From Colletes latitarsis (Eukaryota > Arthropoda > Insecta > Hymenoptera > Colletidae), in the NCBI RefSeq assembly GCF_051014445.1, contig NC_135147.1:23199979-23263978 (forward strand): 64,000 nucleotides of DNA, in the 5' to 3' direction. Shown piece after piece: positions 13,401 through 25,357 of this stretch; within the stretch, counting starts at the first letter, position 1, and every line of letters starts with the position of its first letter. The position numbers were made by a program, and so were the translations under genes. The notes beneath the pieces are model-generated. The model made no database searches. It had not been told where the DNA came from and worked only from the letters and a program-made list of their open reading frames with translations.

Positions 13401-15000
13401 CGATCACCCATCGTCGCGACCCTTCTGCCCATTACCGCCCTTTCGCGTATGAGTTAACGCACCACTCGACATTACCTGGACGACGAGCACTGAAACGGGC
13501 ATTGCGATAACAACGATAGCGGCGAACAGCCCCGAGGAAACAGGCCCTCGTCTCGAATTCTACTCGATGGTTTGTCTAGCCTCGAAATATTTATTTTTTA
13601 TTATTACGCCACTCGTGAATCATTTTCTATTCCTCAGCCCAAATATTGGATGTTATATTTACACAGAAATAATTAAAGGGTCCAATCTAATAAAAGACAA
13701 GCCAGCCCTAGTAGAGATAATTATTAATACGTTAAATTCCCCTATATCGTCGCAGTTTCTCGCCACAACAGCTACCTAAAGCCGAGACCGATCTATTTTG
13801 GCGCACCTGCCTCTCGAATTGCAGTGGACACCCTGCAACGCGCCAGAAGTGCCGCGATAAAACTCGATCAGGATAGAATCGTTAGAAAAGCTGTTGCAAA
13901 AATGTTATCACCGTTCTATTCTTGTCTGATCTTTATCCGCGTACCGAGTTCCAGATACTCCCACGTTTCCACGACGTTAATGATTGATTCCTATTTAGAG
14001 AAACGCGGCCCCGTCCCGTCGATTCTCCCTTCGGACGTTCTTAAAATAGATAAACATCCGAGGAGAGTTACGTATTCTACTCGAGGGGAGGGAAATTCTC
14101 GTTTAAAATCTGCATACTCGATCCCGGCGAACTTCGCGACGTTATTCTCCCGATACGGCTTCGATCGGGGGAGGAAGTTCGAGGGGGCGGAGAATAAATA
14201 AGCCCACGGGATTCCATTTTCTCGCGAAAGTTCGACGACGGCGATTGCCTTAATTTCGTGGGGGAGAGAGATTTCTAGTCTTCGTTGGTCCCCCGTTTCA
14301 GCGATCGTTGCTCTTGGTCTCTTCGTTATGCACCCTCCGTGCGTTCGCGACATGTTGCGCGCATTGTCGATAGTCAAATGCATAACAGGGTACGGTGTAA
14401 AAGCGGCACGCATGGATGGTCCAGGTCCCGGGGAATGCCAGATGGGTGACTGATGCGACCAGCAACCCCGCGTCAACGTGAAACGACGAGTCGAGTGACA
14501 GGCAGGACCGCCCGGGACCGAGGCTGGGGTCAAGTCGACACGATATTACATTTCCCGTCGATTTATTCGAGACTAACGAAGTGCAGCCCGCGGTAAGAAA
14601 CGAACTTGGGGTCCACCAGGCGTGATCGACTTCCGTTTCGAGTTTGCGATTAGGGTTCGAGCGGTATTTCCGTTTCAAACGTCGCATTTAAGACTTCGAA
14701 GTGCGTTCTGGTATCGACAAAATTTTTTAAGGCAAGGGTGTACTCGATAAAGATGTTGGTTGACGAAATACTCGTGTTAAATGGTTCCTGAAAGGGCAAA
14801 CTCTATGAAAGTGAAAATAATTACTTTTCTTACTTAGTGCGTTGTCTTTGGGAATTTATTTTGAACGAACTGATAATGCTACAACATTTGAGTTTTTACC
14901 AAGGCCTGTTGTCGATATTGTAAAAGTTATTACCATACGAATAAGTCATGTTTTAGAGACTTCGTCCAAATACTGTTTGCTCAAAATGATGTCATACCTT
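10429..15000. other. Intron without recognisable gene
   Basis: Alternates between TCGA-rich (10.98-11.5 kb), AT-rich and GC-rich (12.2-12.7 and 14.2-14.6 kb) stretches. A TGATTGAT at 13981 matches an Exd/Hox-type site but is within chance expectation. Confidence 0.5.
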
Positions 15001-15104
15001 TAATTAAGTAACTAGTGCTAATAGTAAAGCGAACAGATGTCCAAGTTTATTTAACCGAATGGGCCCTCGGTTCGACATCTGTCTATCTACTAATTACTTA
15101 ATTA
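15001..15104. repeat. Nested palindromic hairpin around TAATTAAGTAA arms
   Basis: Three nested complementary pairs lie in order. The outer arms 15001-15016 / 15089-15104 match at 15 of 16 bases. CAGATGTC at 15034-15041 pairs with 15074-15081, and AACCGA at 15053-15058 pairs with 15067-15072. The spacers between the pairs are unequal, so the fold is bulged rather than a clean stem. The outer arms are also homeodomain-like TAATTA sequence. Confidence 0.6.
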
Positions 15105-17565
15105 TTTTCATTACTCGGAGCAACCTGAGGCTCGACCAAGTTTGTTGTGCATTGAAATTATTGCTTTGCAGCGATAAAGTCAACGGATACGCTAATCTAT
15201 ATTGATAATCTTCGTGATTCCGATCAGTCTGGTCAACTGCTTTAAATCGTGCATTCCATCTAAATTCTTATCATCTTTCAAAAATTGAGGAAAACAACGA
15301 GAACAAATTGTTCTGCAAAAATAATACAATTTTCACTTTGGTTCGCTTTGAGGAGATTTCGATTCATCGGGGTTTCAGAATGGTAGGGCAGTGGAACGTT
15401 ACGAATTCAAAAACTGTTCGAATTCATCAAAAAATCATCGAGAACGATCCTTCGACGTTAACTCAGAACGCATCCCAATTTTCAAGGCTGTTACAATGCA
15501 ATCGAGGTTGAAAATCTCATCGATTCTCGTCCCTCGGGCCCCGGAATCGCGCGAAGGAGGGGGTATCCTGGCGGTCGGGCCCCGTTCGAGTGGCTTCCAA
15601 CGCGAATCGCGCTATATGTATTACAATCTTGCCCGCAGAAGGCAACACGTTACACGCTCGGTTCCGTGGTTCGTTCCACGGGCATTTTCGGTTCCCTTCG
15701 AGTGTCCGCAGCTGTCACGGAAAAGTCGGTTGCGCCTGCAAACATTCCTTTTTTCCGGGGCCTCGTTTCATTGTTCCGCCGGTCGGGATCGCGAGACCCG
15801 AGAAGAAACGATTCCGTTCTGGTCCACGTACGATTCCCCCGACAGGAAAAAAGGGAGAGACCTATTGGGCCCCTCTGGTTCTCTTCGTCGAACACCCCTC
15901 GGTTGCGTTCGACGAGGTAACACCTTCGACGTGCACACGCAAACGTACACGAACGCGCAGTTTGTGCACGCACGGGTTAGAGGCACCCTCCTTTTCCGCC
16001 GCCAACGTCGACGAGGGGCAGGTCTGCTCGATTCAGGAGAGGATCCTGCTATAGTTACCCGTCGTTCTGCGGTGCCCCTAGCGCAGGACGCGAATAATGA
16101 CGTAACAATGGCTGCCGTGAGCACACTACAAAAACAGCGGCCATTGTGAGACGACGAGCAACGCGTACGGAACGGGGCTCCTCTCTCGCCGGGTAATGTG
16201 ATTACACGAGCGTGTACCGCGACGGTCGGTGCTCCAGGCGATTGACAGTCATCCTCGTTAATGGTGTTTTTAAAAACAATATCCACGTGCCCGGACGGAG
16301 GAGTCAAAGGTGCTACCGGGCAACTTATTCGCGCCTCCCCGAGCACCGCCGGGATTTTCCGCCTCTAACGAGGGGACGCTTCACGGTCGTTCCTCGAACC
16401 TTTTTTTTCGAATCCCTGTCCAATGTTTGTTTCTTTTCCTTTATGGGTTGTTTCGAGGGTGTTGTTTGCTCCCAACCGCGTAAAACCGCCCGGGGTTCGA
16501 TGACCTCGATCGATAACCCCGTCGTTTTCAATATTAGGTAACGGAGGTAACATCTCTAATATTATGGAACAATCGATGGAAGATTTTGAAATTTCAATCT
16601 ATACGTGAAGGTGACAAACGAAAGAAAATACATATTCGTGATTCTTACTAGATCGCTAGCCCGTTAAAAACGCGTGTATTTTCCTTGGAAATAATTGTTC
16701 GGACGTCTTTCTCGATCACAATACTTTCCTTCCTCGTAGGTTAGAAAGTAAAAGCGTATAATTAAATTATCACAAATTTTCTCCCGACGCCGTGCCACAT
16801 CGTTTCTTTCACCGCAGCGAATCCGCCGCTCACGATTCTCGTTAGAAATCTCTCCCGACAATGATCCGGATATTAATTTCCCCCTGCCATCGTTTTACAC
16901 CTGCCGGCTGTCTCGTGGAAAGGAAAGTCGTCCGTCGAGGTCGAGCCACCGGTAAGCTTTCCGAGATAATCGTTCGGGTTGTAGCGCGACGCGTAGTGCA
17001 TCGCGATTAATTACCTAACCGTAGGCACGCCCCTTACGTCTTCATTATGTAGGCCGCTGGCTCGTTGCAGGTGCCTTTCGCGGCGCGCGCTTTTTCCGCG
17101 AATGGAGAAACACCGCATTAGGGGCAATTTCAAGCAGGCCGATCACGTAGCCCGGAACGGAGCCGACAGCTTAGAAAACCCCGTCGATAAGCCGACAGAA
17201 CGAGCGGATCCATCCTTTGCCTACTTTTCGCCACGCACCGTTTTAATTACGCCGACGGAGGGCCGCTGTTTAATTAGAGTCTCTGCCCTCCCCCCTTTCC
17301 TCCCCGACACCCGGTGAAATCGACGGTGAGAACGCCGCCGGGTCGCGATTCACTTTCCTCGCGAGAGAAATGCCGCTTTCCGCCCCGATCGGCCTGCTCC
17401 TTCAGCTGAACTCTCCTCTGGATACGAAATCTCAAAGACAAATAACTTCCAAGCAATCTCCTGAGGGATACAAGTTACAATTTTAATCGAAAAATGATCA
17501 CGAAAGTTGAATTTTGAGTCTGAAACAAATTCTACGCGTAAAACGAAGCCAAAAAGTCTCGAACA
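15105..17565. other. Intron; GC-rich patch with long chance frames
   Basis: Frames at 15391-16149 (+), 15590-16054 (+) and 15768-16346 (-) overlap in three registers. None shows a domain, periodic hydrophobicity or a plausible start context, so they are treated as noncoding. Confidence 0.5.
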
Positions 17566-17692
17566 ATTTTGCAATACGACGCTTGGTCACCGAGATACAA
17601 ACGGTTAAAGTTTACTGGGCGCTCGCACACGCCCCAGCGCGCAAGAACTTTAACCGCCCGTAGCTCGATAACGGAGCCTCGTAGTGCAAAAT
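17566..17692. repeat. 127-bp foldback with 47-bp imperfect arms
   Basis: Positions 17566-17612 and 17646-17692 are inverted copies matching at 37 of 47 bases, including a perfect CGGTTAAAGTT end next to the 33-nt loop. The loop contains a further short GC-rich self-complement. The structure could be a foldback element, a MITE or a transcribed hairpin. No other copy was noticed in the window. Confidence 0.7.
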
Positions 17693-20107
17693 GAAAGAAT
17701 GACATTCGCCTCTAAATTTTCTCGAGTATTCGATCCCAGAAAAAACGTTCATTAATGACTAATTTATTTCGAGTTTACCTCCGTGAACGAATTTTTAAAT
17801 GCTTGGTTGAATACCAGCGTACAGTTTCGATAATTGACTGCAAACGAGGGCCCCAGCTTTGGATAGTTGAAATGCTCGCGCGCGGTAAAAGAAGACCGCG
17901 AGCGAAATTCCGAGGCGAATTCCGCTCCCAATGACTCACGGAACGACCGTTTTTCGCGTTTCCAGGTCGCTGCTCGATATCTCTTCGCCGGGCAATTTCC
18001 TCCAAGGATTTCCACGAGCGTAGCAAAAGAATTCCACGTTCGAACGGATCGAATTTCTAAATCACTTCATCGCGGCAATTAGCATGCATCCGCGCGGTAA
18101 GAAGCTACGCGTTCCTCGGTTCCGTGAGCGGTGATTTTTCCACGGGGGCCGATCCGAATGCGTTCACGCTCCAGGAAGCCCCAGACGATCGCGTCGGGGT
18201 AATTTCCCATGGCCCCGGTACCATAATCTTCGTTCTGCTCGCCGCTCCTTTCCACCGAGATTCATATAGTTTCCGCGTCATACTCGCGTGTGATCGGTCG
18301 GCTGCTGAACCCAGTCGTGTCCCGTTTCCGACGATGATGCCTTTCTGCTCGTCAACCGGCAATCTTCCAGTGATACCAGCCTGGCAAACGCAACCTCGAT
18401 TGTCGCGAGCTATGCTCGTACCCTCTCGAGCTCGTTAAGGCCACCCAAGAAACTTCAAACCAAGTCTCTTCCGCAATGTTTATCTTTGAGTATTTTAGAG
18501 TATTTTAACTATTATATTTTTCAATATTTCAAACTAAAAGAATCTGAGACTAATGAAAAGAAAATTTGACAGACGAAAAATCGTTCTCGAATCGCAGAAT
18601 CGGGGATGCAAAGTTCTAGAACGAGATTGGGGAGTGTCGAGTGAGGATTGAGCCGTTTAGTGGTAGGACGAAAGCTTCTTCCGAGTCTAATATTTCAAAC
18701 GTCTGGTGGCTGTATCAATGCCAGATTGAAAGGTACGAGTTCGCTCGAGTGAGCGATTCGACGTGGAACGGCTCGCGCCTGCTGCATTTCGAAACAGCGC
18801 GGCGCATCCGCGATGCAGCGGCGCATGCACGACGGCGAGCAAGTTCAGTCACGTATTTACACGCGCTGTAAACTTGGGCGACGAACGGGGAAAGCTTTAT
18901 TAAGACGAGACTCCCCTCCATGTCGCCGGTTATAAATCTCTCGTTAACGTCGCGAGTTTCTGCTGGTTGATTTGTGGTACCCGGTTGGGTCGCCGTCTCC
19001 GTTTCAGTTTTCACCGTTTCGGGGGTTGGCAGACCTCCGCGGGGGCGGCGGACCCGCTAGACGACCGAAATCTTAACGCTAGATCGGACGCTCGCTCCAC
19101 ATATTTGTAAGCTCTTCGCGTTAACTGTTAAATCGAATTCTACATTGCTGATAAATAATAATTACTAGTCCTATAACTTTAATTATGGAATCTGACATTC
19201 TTCTGGCTCTGGATCTTTGTGAGCAATAAAACAATATCCAGTACATTTTATTTTCATATCTCAATTATCCTGAATAAGGATCTAAATAAACAACAAACGA
19301 GGATTTGTTGGTATCGAGAGAGAAGATTCTATTGTTTAACAAACCTCGAGTCTCAGTAATTTTGAAGACAAAATTCGCAGCGTAGAAATTAGCAAAGCAA
19401 TGGTGGACGAGCGAGAACCGCTCTGTTGGTTGTATGTGGCACAGTGGAACGAAAGCTAGCGGTTTTCACGAAGGGAGATTATAGTGGTGCCGCGGATGAT
19501 ATATTTTTCTTCGCGGTCCGTATTGCCGTGTAAACCCAATAAAGAGCCACGAACGACCGGCCACACACGACGGCGACGAGTGTCTTCCCTGGGCCGCAAA
19601 GCGCGCCGAAACGAGATCGTTCGGGGGCCGCGCGTTTCATTTCGACCCCGGACAATAAAAGGATTCCGGCGATCGGACGTAGAGGAACCGTTTCCACGAG
19701 GCACGGCCAGCCCGCAAACAAACGAGGCTGGAATTTCCTCTTTTATAACCCCGGAGGCCAGAGCGGTTCACTTCGCGGAAGCCGCTGCTTATCGGCTGCT
19801 CCCGCTTCTTCTTCCTTCTGGACCAACAAACGAGGCGGTGTCGCCGCTTCTGCCAGGCCTTCTGTCTTACCCACCACCGTCTCTGATTTTCCCTTCGATT
19901 CTAAACCTACGGTTCCATTTTTAATCAAATTTTCCATAAAACAAGTATATTTAAATATCTGAGGAATATCTGTTTGGGAGGTTGTTCTTGGAACGTGATA
20001 CCTCAATTACAAGGATGTTATAGATTCGAGGAAAAATCTTGAACAAGACAAATTTTATGAGGAGTAAAAAGAATTGTACAGTGGGATTAAAAACCAGGTG
20101 TCCTCTA
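17693..20107. other. Intron without recognisable gene
   Basis: Mixed composition, GC-rich at 18.1-18.4 and 19.5-19.9 kb. No exon-like or RNA-gene signal was seen. Confidence 0.45.
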
Positions 20108-20168
20108 TAGCGCCTCCAGCGATGGAGTGACGAAACAGAGTATACGAATGCACCCGCTGGCGGCGCTA
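20108..20168. promoter_or_regulatory. Palindromic pair of CTCF-like motifs
   Basis: TAGCGCCTCCAGCG at 20108-20121 and CCGCTGGCGGCGCTA at 20154-20168 are inverted copies with one mismatch over 14 bases, 32 bp apart. The sequence resembles the insect/vertebrate CTCF core (CC-x-CTGG-x-GGCGC). The same inverted arrangement could also be the terminal repeat of a very small MITE, especially as a related arrangement occurs at 48.3 kb. Confidence 0.4.
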
Positions 20169-21260
20169 CTAGTACCTAACTGGACTAGTTTTAAGTCCAA
20201 GTCTAGAAATATCATACAAAGTCTCTAACCCTTGCGTTTAACGTCTCTCGAATATTTTTCTGCTTCGAAAAGCTGTTTACGGGAACGTACGATAGACCAG
20301 AGTGGATCGAATTAAATTATAAATCTAAAATATCCCCGATACGTAGTATAAAATTCGCCGGACCCTGGACGGTGGAATCTCGGCCAGCCGTCGATCACGC
20401 GGAGGATCGATCGCCGCGAGGAATCGCGCGTCTCCACAGCCAATAAATATCGCGCCACGGAAATTAAATACCGCGATATCCATCTGGTTTAATATCTAGG
20501 AGCGCTCGACTGTGCGGCCGGGGCGAGCCGCCGCAGCCAGGAAACGCGGGACCGGTCGCGTCTCGTCGCGTCCTATCCGCGTCGAGATTAACAAAACGTG
20601 TAACAACCGACGGATTTCACGCATGTGCGCCCCGCCGGATTAAATTGTTCCTGGGTAGCCGCGTCCCCGGCCGGATATGGACCAACCCAGAAACGTCGGT
20701 CGCCGCAATAATAACGCGCGAAAGCAACCCGTGGCGTTCGTCGAGCACGCGGCCCACGGGCTCCTCACAATGCCGTCCGTAAAATGCACAATATCGTCAA
20801 ATTTCATTATCGGTATAATAATGCGGACTTAATTCGCCTTAGAGCGGCTAGGCACGCCGCTTTTCGGCCGTGTCGCGGTTCGCTGGCTCCGTACCGGGGG
20901 CTCAATGGCCGCTCACCCTATGACGTCCCCGGGGGACCCACGTGGGACGCATGCAGAACGGGGCTTGAAAGAGCTCGATCGAGTGTCATGGATGCCTCTT
21001 TTGCGGCGATCTTTCGGCTACGTGTCTTTTTTGCGGCTAGGACCGTCGCGGACCCGACTAGCTTTTCGACGAAAATTTTTATTAACCCTTCGCGCGGTGA
21101 CCCCAGGCGGTCGACGCTCTTTTTGTCATTTTTATAAAATGTCCACTCTGTCCAGGTCCCTTGGATCGAGGCAAAACTTTCGAAGGCTTATTAACCCTTA
21201 AATTAACAGGAAAGAAACTAGACATATCATCATTGGAGATGATTTCTGTAACATCATGAG
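20169..21260. other. GC-rich intron without recognisable gene
   Basis: A CpG-rich block at 20.35-21.1 kb with short palindromic CG motifs, ending at the family A fragment. Frames here are short and family-less. Confidence 0.45.
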
Positions 21261-21383
21261 ACATTTTTCTAGAACGATTTGAAATTTTTCAATTTAATTT
21301 TTTAATACTTTTAACGAAGCCTCAATCAACAAATTGATATTCTTGATTTTTAAATTTTTCCTAGGGATGGCTGAACACCCTGT
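21261..21383. mobile_element. Solo end / deleted copy of family A (copy 1)
   Basis: This 123-bp stretch matches the reverse complement of the left end of the element at 25358-25875. It lacks an internal block of about 25-30 bp and carries several substitutions. It ends in AACACCCTGT followed by TATA. The opposite terminus is absent, so this is an old truncated copy. Confidence 0.75.
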
Positions 21384-22849
21384 ATATCAATTTTTGAAGG
21401 CTTTGGGGGCAGATTAAAACGATAGAGAAATAGACTGTCGCTTTCCTTCGTCCCAGATTTTCCATTTTCTCGATTTCGGTTATTAGCTCGTTACCGACTG
21501 TCTCTTTCGAATCTCGTTAATCGACATCGATTACGCCGAATTATCCCCGTTTCAGGAAACGGGTTTCGGGCCGTTCGTCGGAAATAACGCGGTCGATTTG
21601 TTTGCACGCTGGCTCGTTAGACGTTTCACGGAATCATTTGCTCGGCCGTGTATGTAGGTTAGAGACGTCGAAGACTGAGTCCCCCGTCCATTGGCCGACT
21701 AAGTTAATTTCGCTCGTTGATTTCCCAGAATCACAGTCGAGAATCGAGATGGGGAAACGTTCGTTCCACCGGTTCTGATTTTTGCAAAAATCACGACCAA
21801 CTCCAGAAACATCCTCCATGAAACACGCTCCAAAGCACCTTCAGAAATCTATCCATATTTCATTGAGATCATTTCTCAACGAAAAGTGGTGCAAACAAAA
21901 TATTTACGTTAAATAAATTTATTTCAGCAGCTTTCAAAGAGATAAATACATTCTCATCAGTTGTTCGTTCGATAAAAATTACGAATGATCGGAATTTTTC
22001 AAACTGCTGACTATCTATCTAAAGATGACTATCTAATCTGTTCATTAATGACCATAGGAAGAAACCTGCTATTATTCTGATACTTGCAAATGCTTGTTAT
22101 TAGATCACGATAATTGTCGTGAATGTTTCGCAATTGTTTTTTTCGAACAGTCTCGTTTGCTCAGCATCGCTGAATACGAATAAAAAACGTGTAGTCTGTT
22201 TGGGAAAAATATTATACGAAATAATCTGCGTTTAAAACCAACATCGTTAGTATAATCGTGTTTTTAATCTGTTAACTGGTGTATTATAGAAACGTTACCT
22301 CGTTCTTTGAACTCGCCTTTATCTTCCAACGTTTCCTCATTTCTTTATTTATTTACCCGGAGATCTTTAATTGAATCATGATATCTGTATCAGCGTAAAT
22401 GATCTTATATATGCATTTACTGTTTCGCAAGATGCGTTGAAGACTCTTTATTCATTTTCAACTACGTGTACACGAGAGTTTACGACCGAGAAATTGCCCT
22501 GATCCACCGGTTAATTTAATATACTCTGTTTAAGATACTGCATCGATTATTGTAGAAAGTATAACATTATATTTCTGACGCAGATTCATCCATTTATTCC
22601 TTTATTTACATAATTCCATATACATGGAGTATTTCATGGAAATCATTTCTTAGTTAAAAATAGTAACGTCGAATGAATTCACCTGAAATTTTCCACGTGC
22701 TAGAGAAACAGTTAGAGTGCAATTGCGATCCCAGAAAAAGAAAGCAGACACCTCGTAACACCAACGAACCGTTTCCAAAAAGGATAGTCGTTGGGACGTT
22801 TGATCCTTCCTGATCCCAACGAGGGGAAGGATCACTCAGTCAGCTGCTT
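21384..22849. other. AT-rich intron
   Basis: Mostly AT-rich with no frame above 61 codons. No RNA gene, repeat or splice-bounded exon was recognised. Confidence 0.5.
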
Positions 22850-23015
22850 TCTTTGCAAATTTTGATCCTGGGGCTTCCGAGAAGGAACGACGACGGGGTC
22901 GAGAGAGTGGGGATAGTCGTTTCACCGTTTTAAATCGATTTAGTTGAGTTTCACCGTTCGTCAGGTAAGCCTCGAAAGCGTCGTTGGTCTCGTTTATATG
23001 GCTACCAGCTAAACG
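22850..23015. repeat. Diverged direct repeat, first copy
   Basis: The segment from TTTGCAAATTTTGATCCTGG through GTTCGTCAGGTAAGCCTCG to GGCTACCAGCTA is repeated at 23368-23520 with substitutions and small indels. Read on the minus strand, both copies give a similar short peptide around SFSE-x-x-GSKF, but neither sits in a long open frame. A decayed coding fragment is possible but unsupported. Confidence 0.6.
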
Positions 23016-23367
23016 ACGACCAAAGACGTCCACAGAACTAACAGCGACATTATTTTATTAACACATTGCCATATCAATAGTATTTTTTGAGATAAGTCTA
23101 AGTCAGAAATGAAAGTATTCCAAATTTGTAGTTTATTCTCAAAAAAATAAATCAGTCAACACATTCCTCAAGTTTCATAGAAGGTATTGCAATCTCTTAA
23201 TATCGATTATCGTTAAAATAAAAATGGAGCAGTAGTTTCGATCCGTCAATTTAAATTCCTCCAAATAGAGGTATAAACAAAATTTTACGTACGAAATAAA
23301 AGTCGATCATCCAGAAACTCAATAAGTCACGTCGTTCGAGTTGTAAACACCTTCCTCGAACTTTTGT

Positions 23368-23520
23368 GTTTACAAATTTCGAGCCTAGTATCTCTGAGAA
23401 GGAACAACGAATCGTGAGGAGCAGAAGGGGGGGCACGAGGTCGATTTAGTCGAGTTTCCGCGTTCGTCAGGTGAGGCTCGCGATGGCGGAGCTGTTTGCG
23501 TTTATTTGGCCGGTAGCTAG
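23368..23520. repeat. Diverged direct repeat, second copy
   Basis: This is the partner of 22850-23015, offset by roughly 510 bp. Shared landmarks are GAGAAGGAAC, GATTTAGT-GAGTTT, CGTTCGTCAGGT and the GGCCGGTAGCTA end. The second copy carries a G-run (GAAGGGGGGG) not present in the first. Confidence 0.6.
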
Positions 23521-24168
23521 TGTACGGTTAAAAGAGGTACACGCACGCCAGGAAAGGGACCAACGTGTACTTTTCTGTACACAAACACGCCTGCCCCGCG
23601 CTATCGGCAAGATGTTTAATGTTTCGGACTGTTTGAGAATAATATTTACACGGGGCGTGCGCGCAGGACCTTGGATATAGCTGCTTCCGGTTGGTGGTCG
23701 CGCGCGGCGTCGTTCTTATCGGATCGAAACACAGTTTTCCAAATAGTCATTGGTCATGCACGCGCGTGCCTCGTACAAGCGAGCGTGCTTTCATTATTAA
23801 TCAACCGACGGGTTCGTAACAGCGCTGTGTTCGCGTACACGTCGATTAAATCCGCTTCAGATTCACGACGCGCGCGGCCTTTAGGAGTTCACGTCGACGT
23901 TTATCGACGCGAAGGTCGGATTAACGGTGCAGGCACACGATACCGGTGATCCGGGAACGCACATGTGAAAAAGAAACGTTCCCTGATTCTCCAAATCATT
24001 TTGAAAACCTCCACTTACAACGCCTGAGTGTCCGGTAAGTGAAAGCAAAGAAATATCGAGAGCGGATATTTGACCTTCCTGAGTGCAACGAGTAAGTGGT
24101 GTTTTGTTATTAAATATGTAACAGGATTAATGGACGTTTCGTTTGGGAAGGCAAGAATATTATTGTTA

Positions 24169-24490
24169 TTAACCCTTTGCACTCCGAATTATATTTCGAT
24201 TTTGTTACCAGCAGCTCACAACGATTTTAAGTTTATGTTAACTAAAAAACAGGGTAATTTAAACGAATAGAGGAGCAAACAAATTCAATTTAATCTGTAT
24301 TTTTCTGATTTTCTTTCGCACGGTTTCCTCCAGGTATTTTTCTGTTTGAGCAAACTGCATAATCCTTGCGTTTTCCTTCGAGATGTGCGAAGATAAAATG
24401 AGGCTTTTCATTTAAACGATCGTATTTATCACTTATCTATTGATTTGGACTTGAAAAAATGTCGAGTCACATAGAAGTGCAAAGGGTTAA
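24169..24490. mobile_element. piggyBac-type MITE with TTAA target-site duplication
   Basis: A perfect inverted repeat flanks a 314-bp unit. The left end is TTAA followed by CCCTTTGCACT; the right end is AGTGCAAAGGG followed by TTAA. TTAA target sites and termini beginning CCC are the hallmark of piggyBac-superfamily elements. The interior is AT-rich and contains only a chance frame, so movement would need a transposase supplied elsewhere. The intact ends and target duplication suggest a fairly young insertion. Confidence 0.85.
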
Positions 24491-25357
24491 CATGGTACCA
24501 AAGCGATACTAATTTTTCCAGCCACTGTTAGTTTTTATTAAGAATCGAATTCGTAGAGGTTCGAGTGAGTCGTGAGACAGTGATACACTAATTTAAATTT
24601 GACGTTTGGTTAAAATTTTCGAGTCATCTTCCATGATGGCGACGCGAAGTGTCTTAAAACCGATCGCGTCGATCGAAATAAGCGTGTACGGAATAGGAAC
24701 GAACAAGTTCAGGGCGATGCGTTGCTGGTAGGTACGCCACCTACGAGCAACCTTCATCTACGAAGTCAGGTCGCACGCGAGGTAATGATCGCACGGTGCA
24801 ATTACTCGCCGTGACTTGCTTTCTGCACCCTCCGCGACACTCTTCTGTAATTTGCGTACGCGACGCCAATGGCGGATTTTTATTTCTACGATGTTTGGTC
24901 GATGAAGTATAGTGTGCACGAGTCAAAATTACAAGGTCTTGTTTCGTCTGCTCAAAAAATTCGATCCTTACTTTCTTCGAACAGCGAACGAAGTTTCTCG
25001 ATTCGTTTATAAATTGACGTTTTGTTTATTCAAAAAAATTGAATGGATTCCGGTCGACACGGTGACGTGGGCCCCCCAGTTCAGCACGAGTTTCCCCAGG
25101 TCGATTTAGCTCGCGTCGATCGATGGAAACGCGACACCGTTTCCCTCCGAACGGCGCTCTCGATCCTTGGATCGATGAATAAATTCGTGTCACGCGCGTT
25201 AGTTGGCTCGAATGGATGTTTCTTTGGCATTGTTGCAGCCTCTTCTACGGGCACGGGTTTACTAGCTCTTGACCAACGATGGGGTAATCGGTACCGAGGT
25301 GATTTATGTACGAATTCGCTGTAGAGGAATCGACGAGGAGCTATAACGTGATAATAC

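Noticed and set aside
13981..13988. TGATTGAT, an Exd/Hox-type site that could suggest hth autoregulation
   Set aside because: A given 8-mer is expected about twice by chance in 64 kb on both strands, and no adjacent Hth site (TGACAG) was seen.
15391..16149. 252-codon open frame on the + strand, the longest in the window
   Set aside because: It overlaps long frames in other registers and on the other strand in a CpG-rich patch. It is rich in Arg/Ser/Pro and shows no domain or motif.
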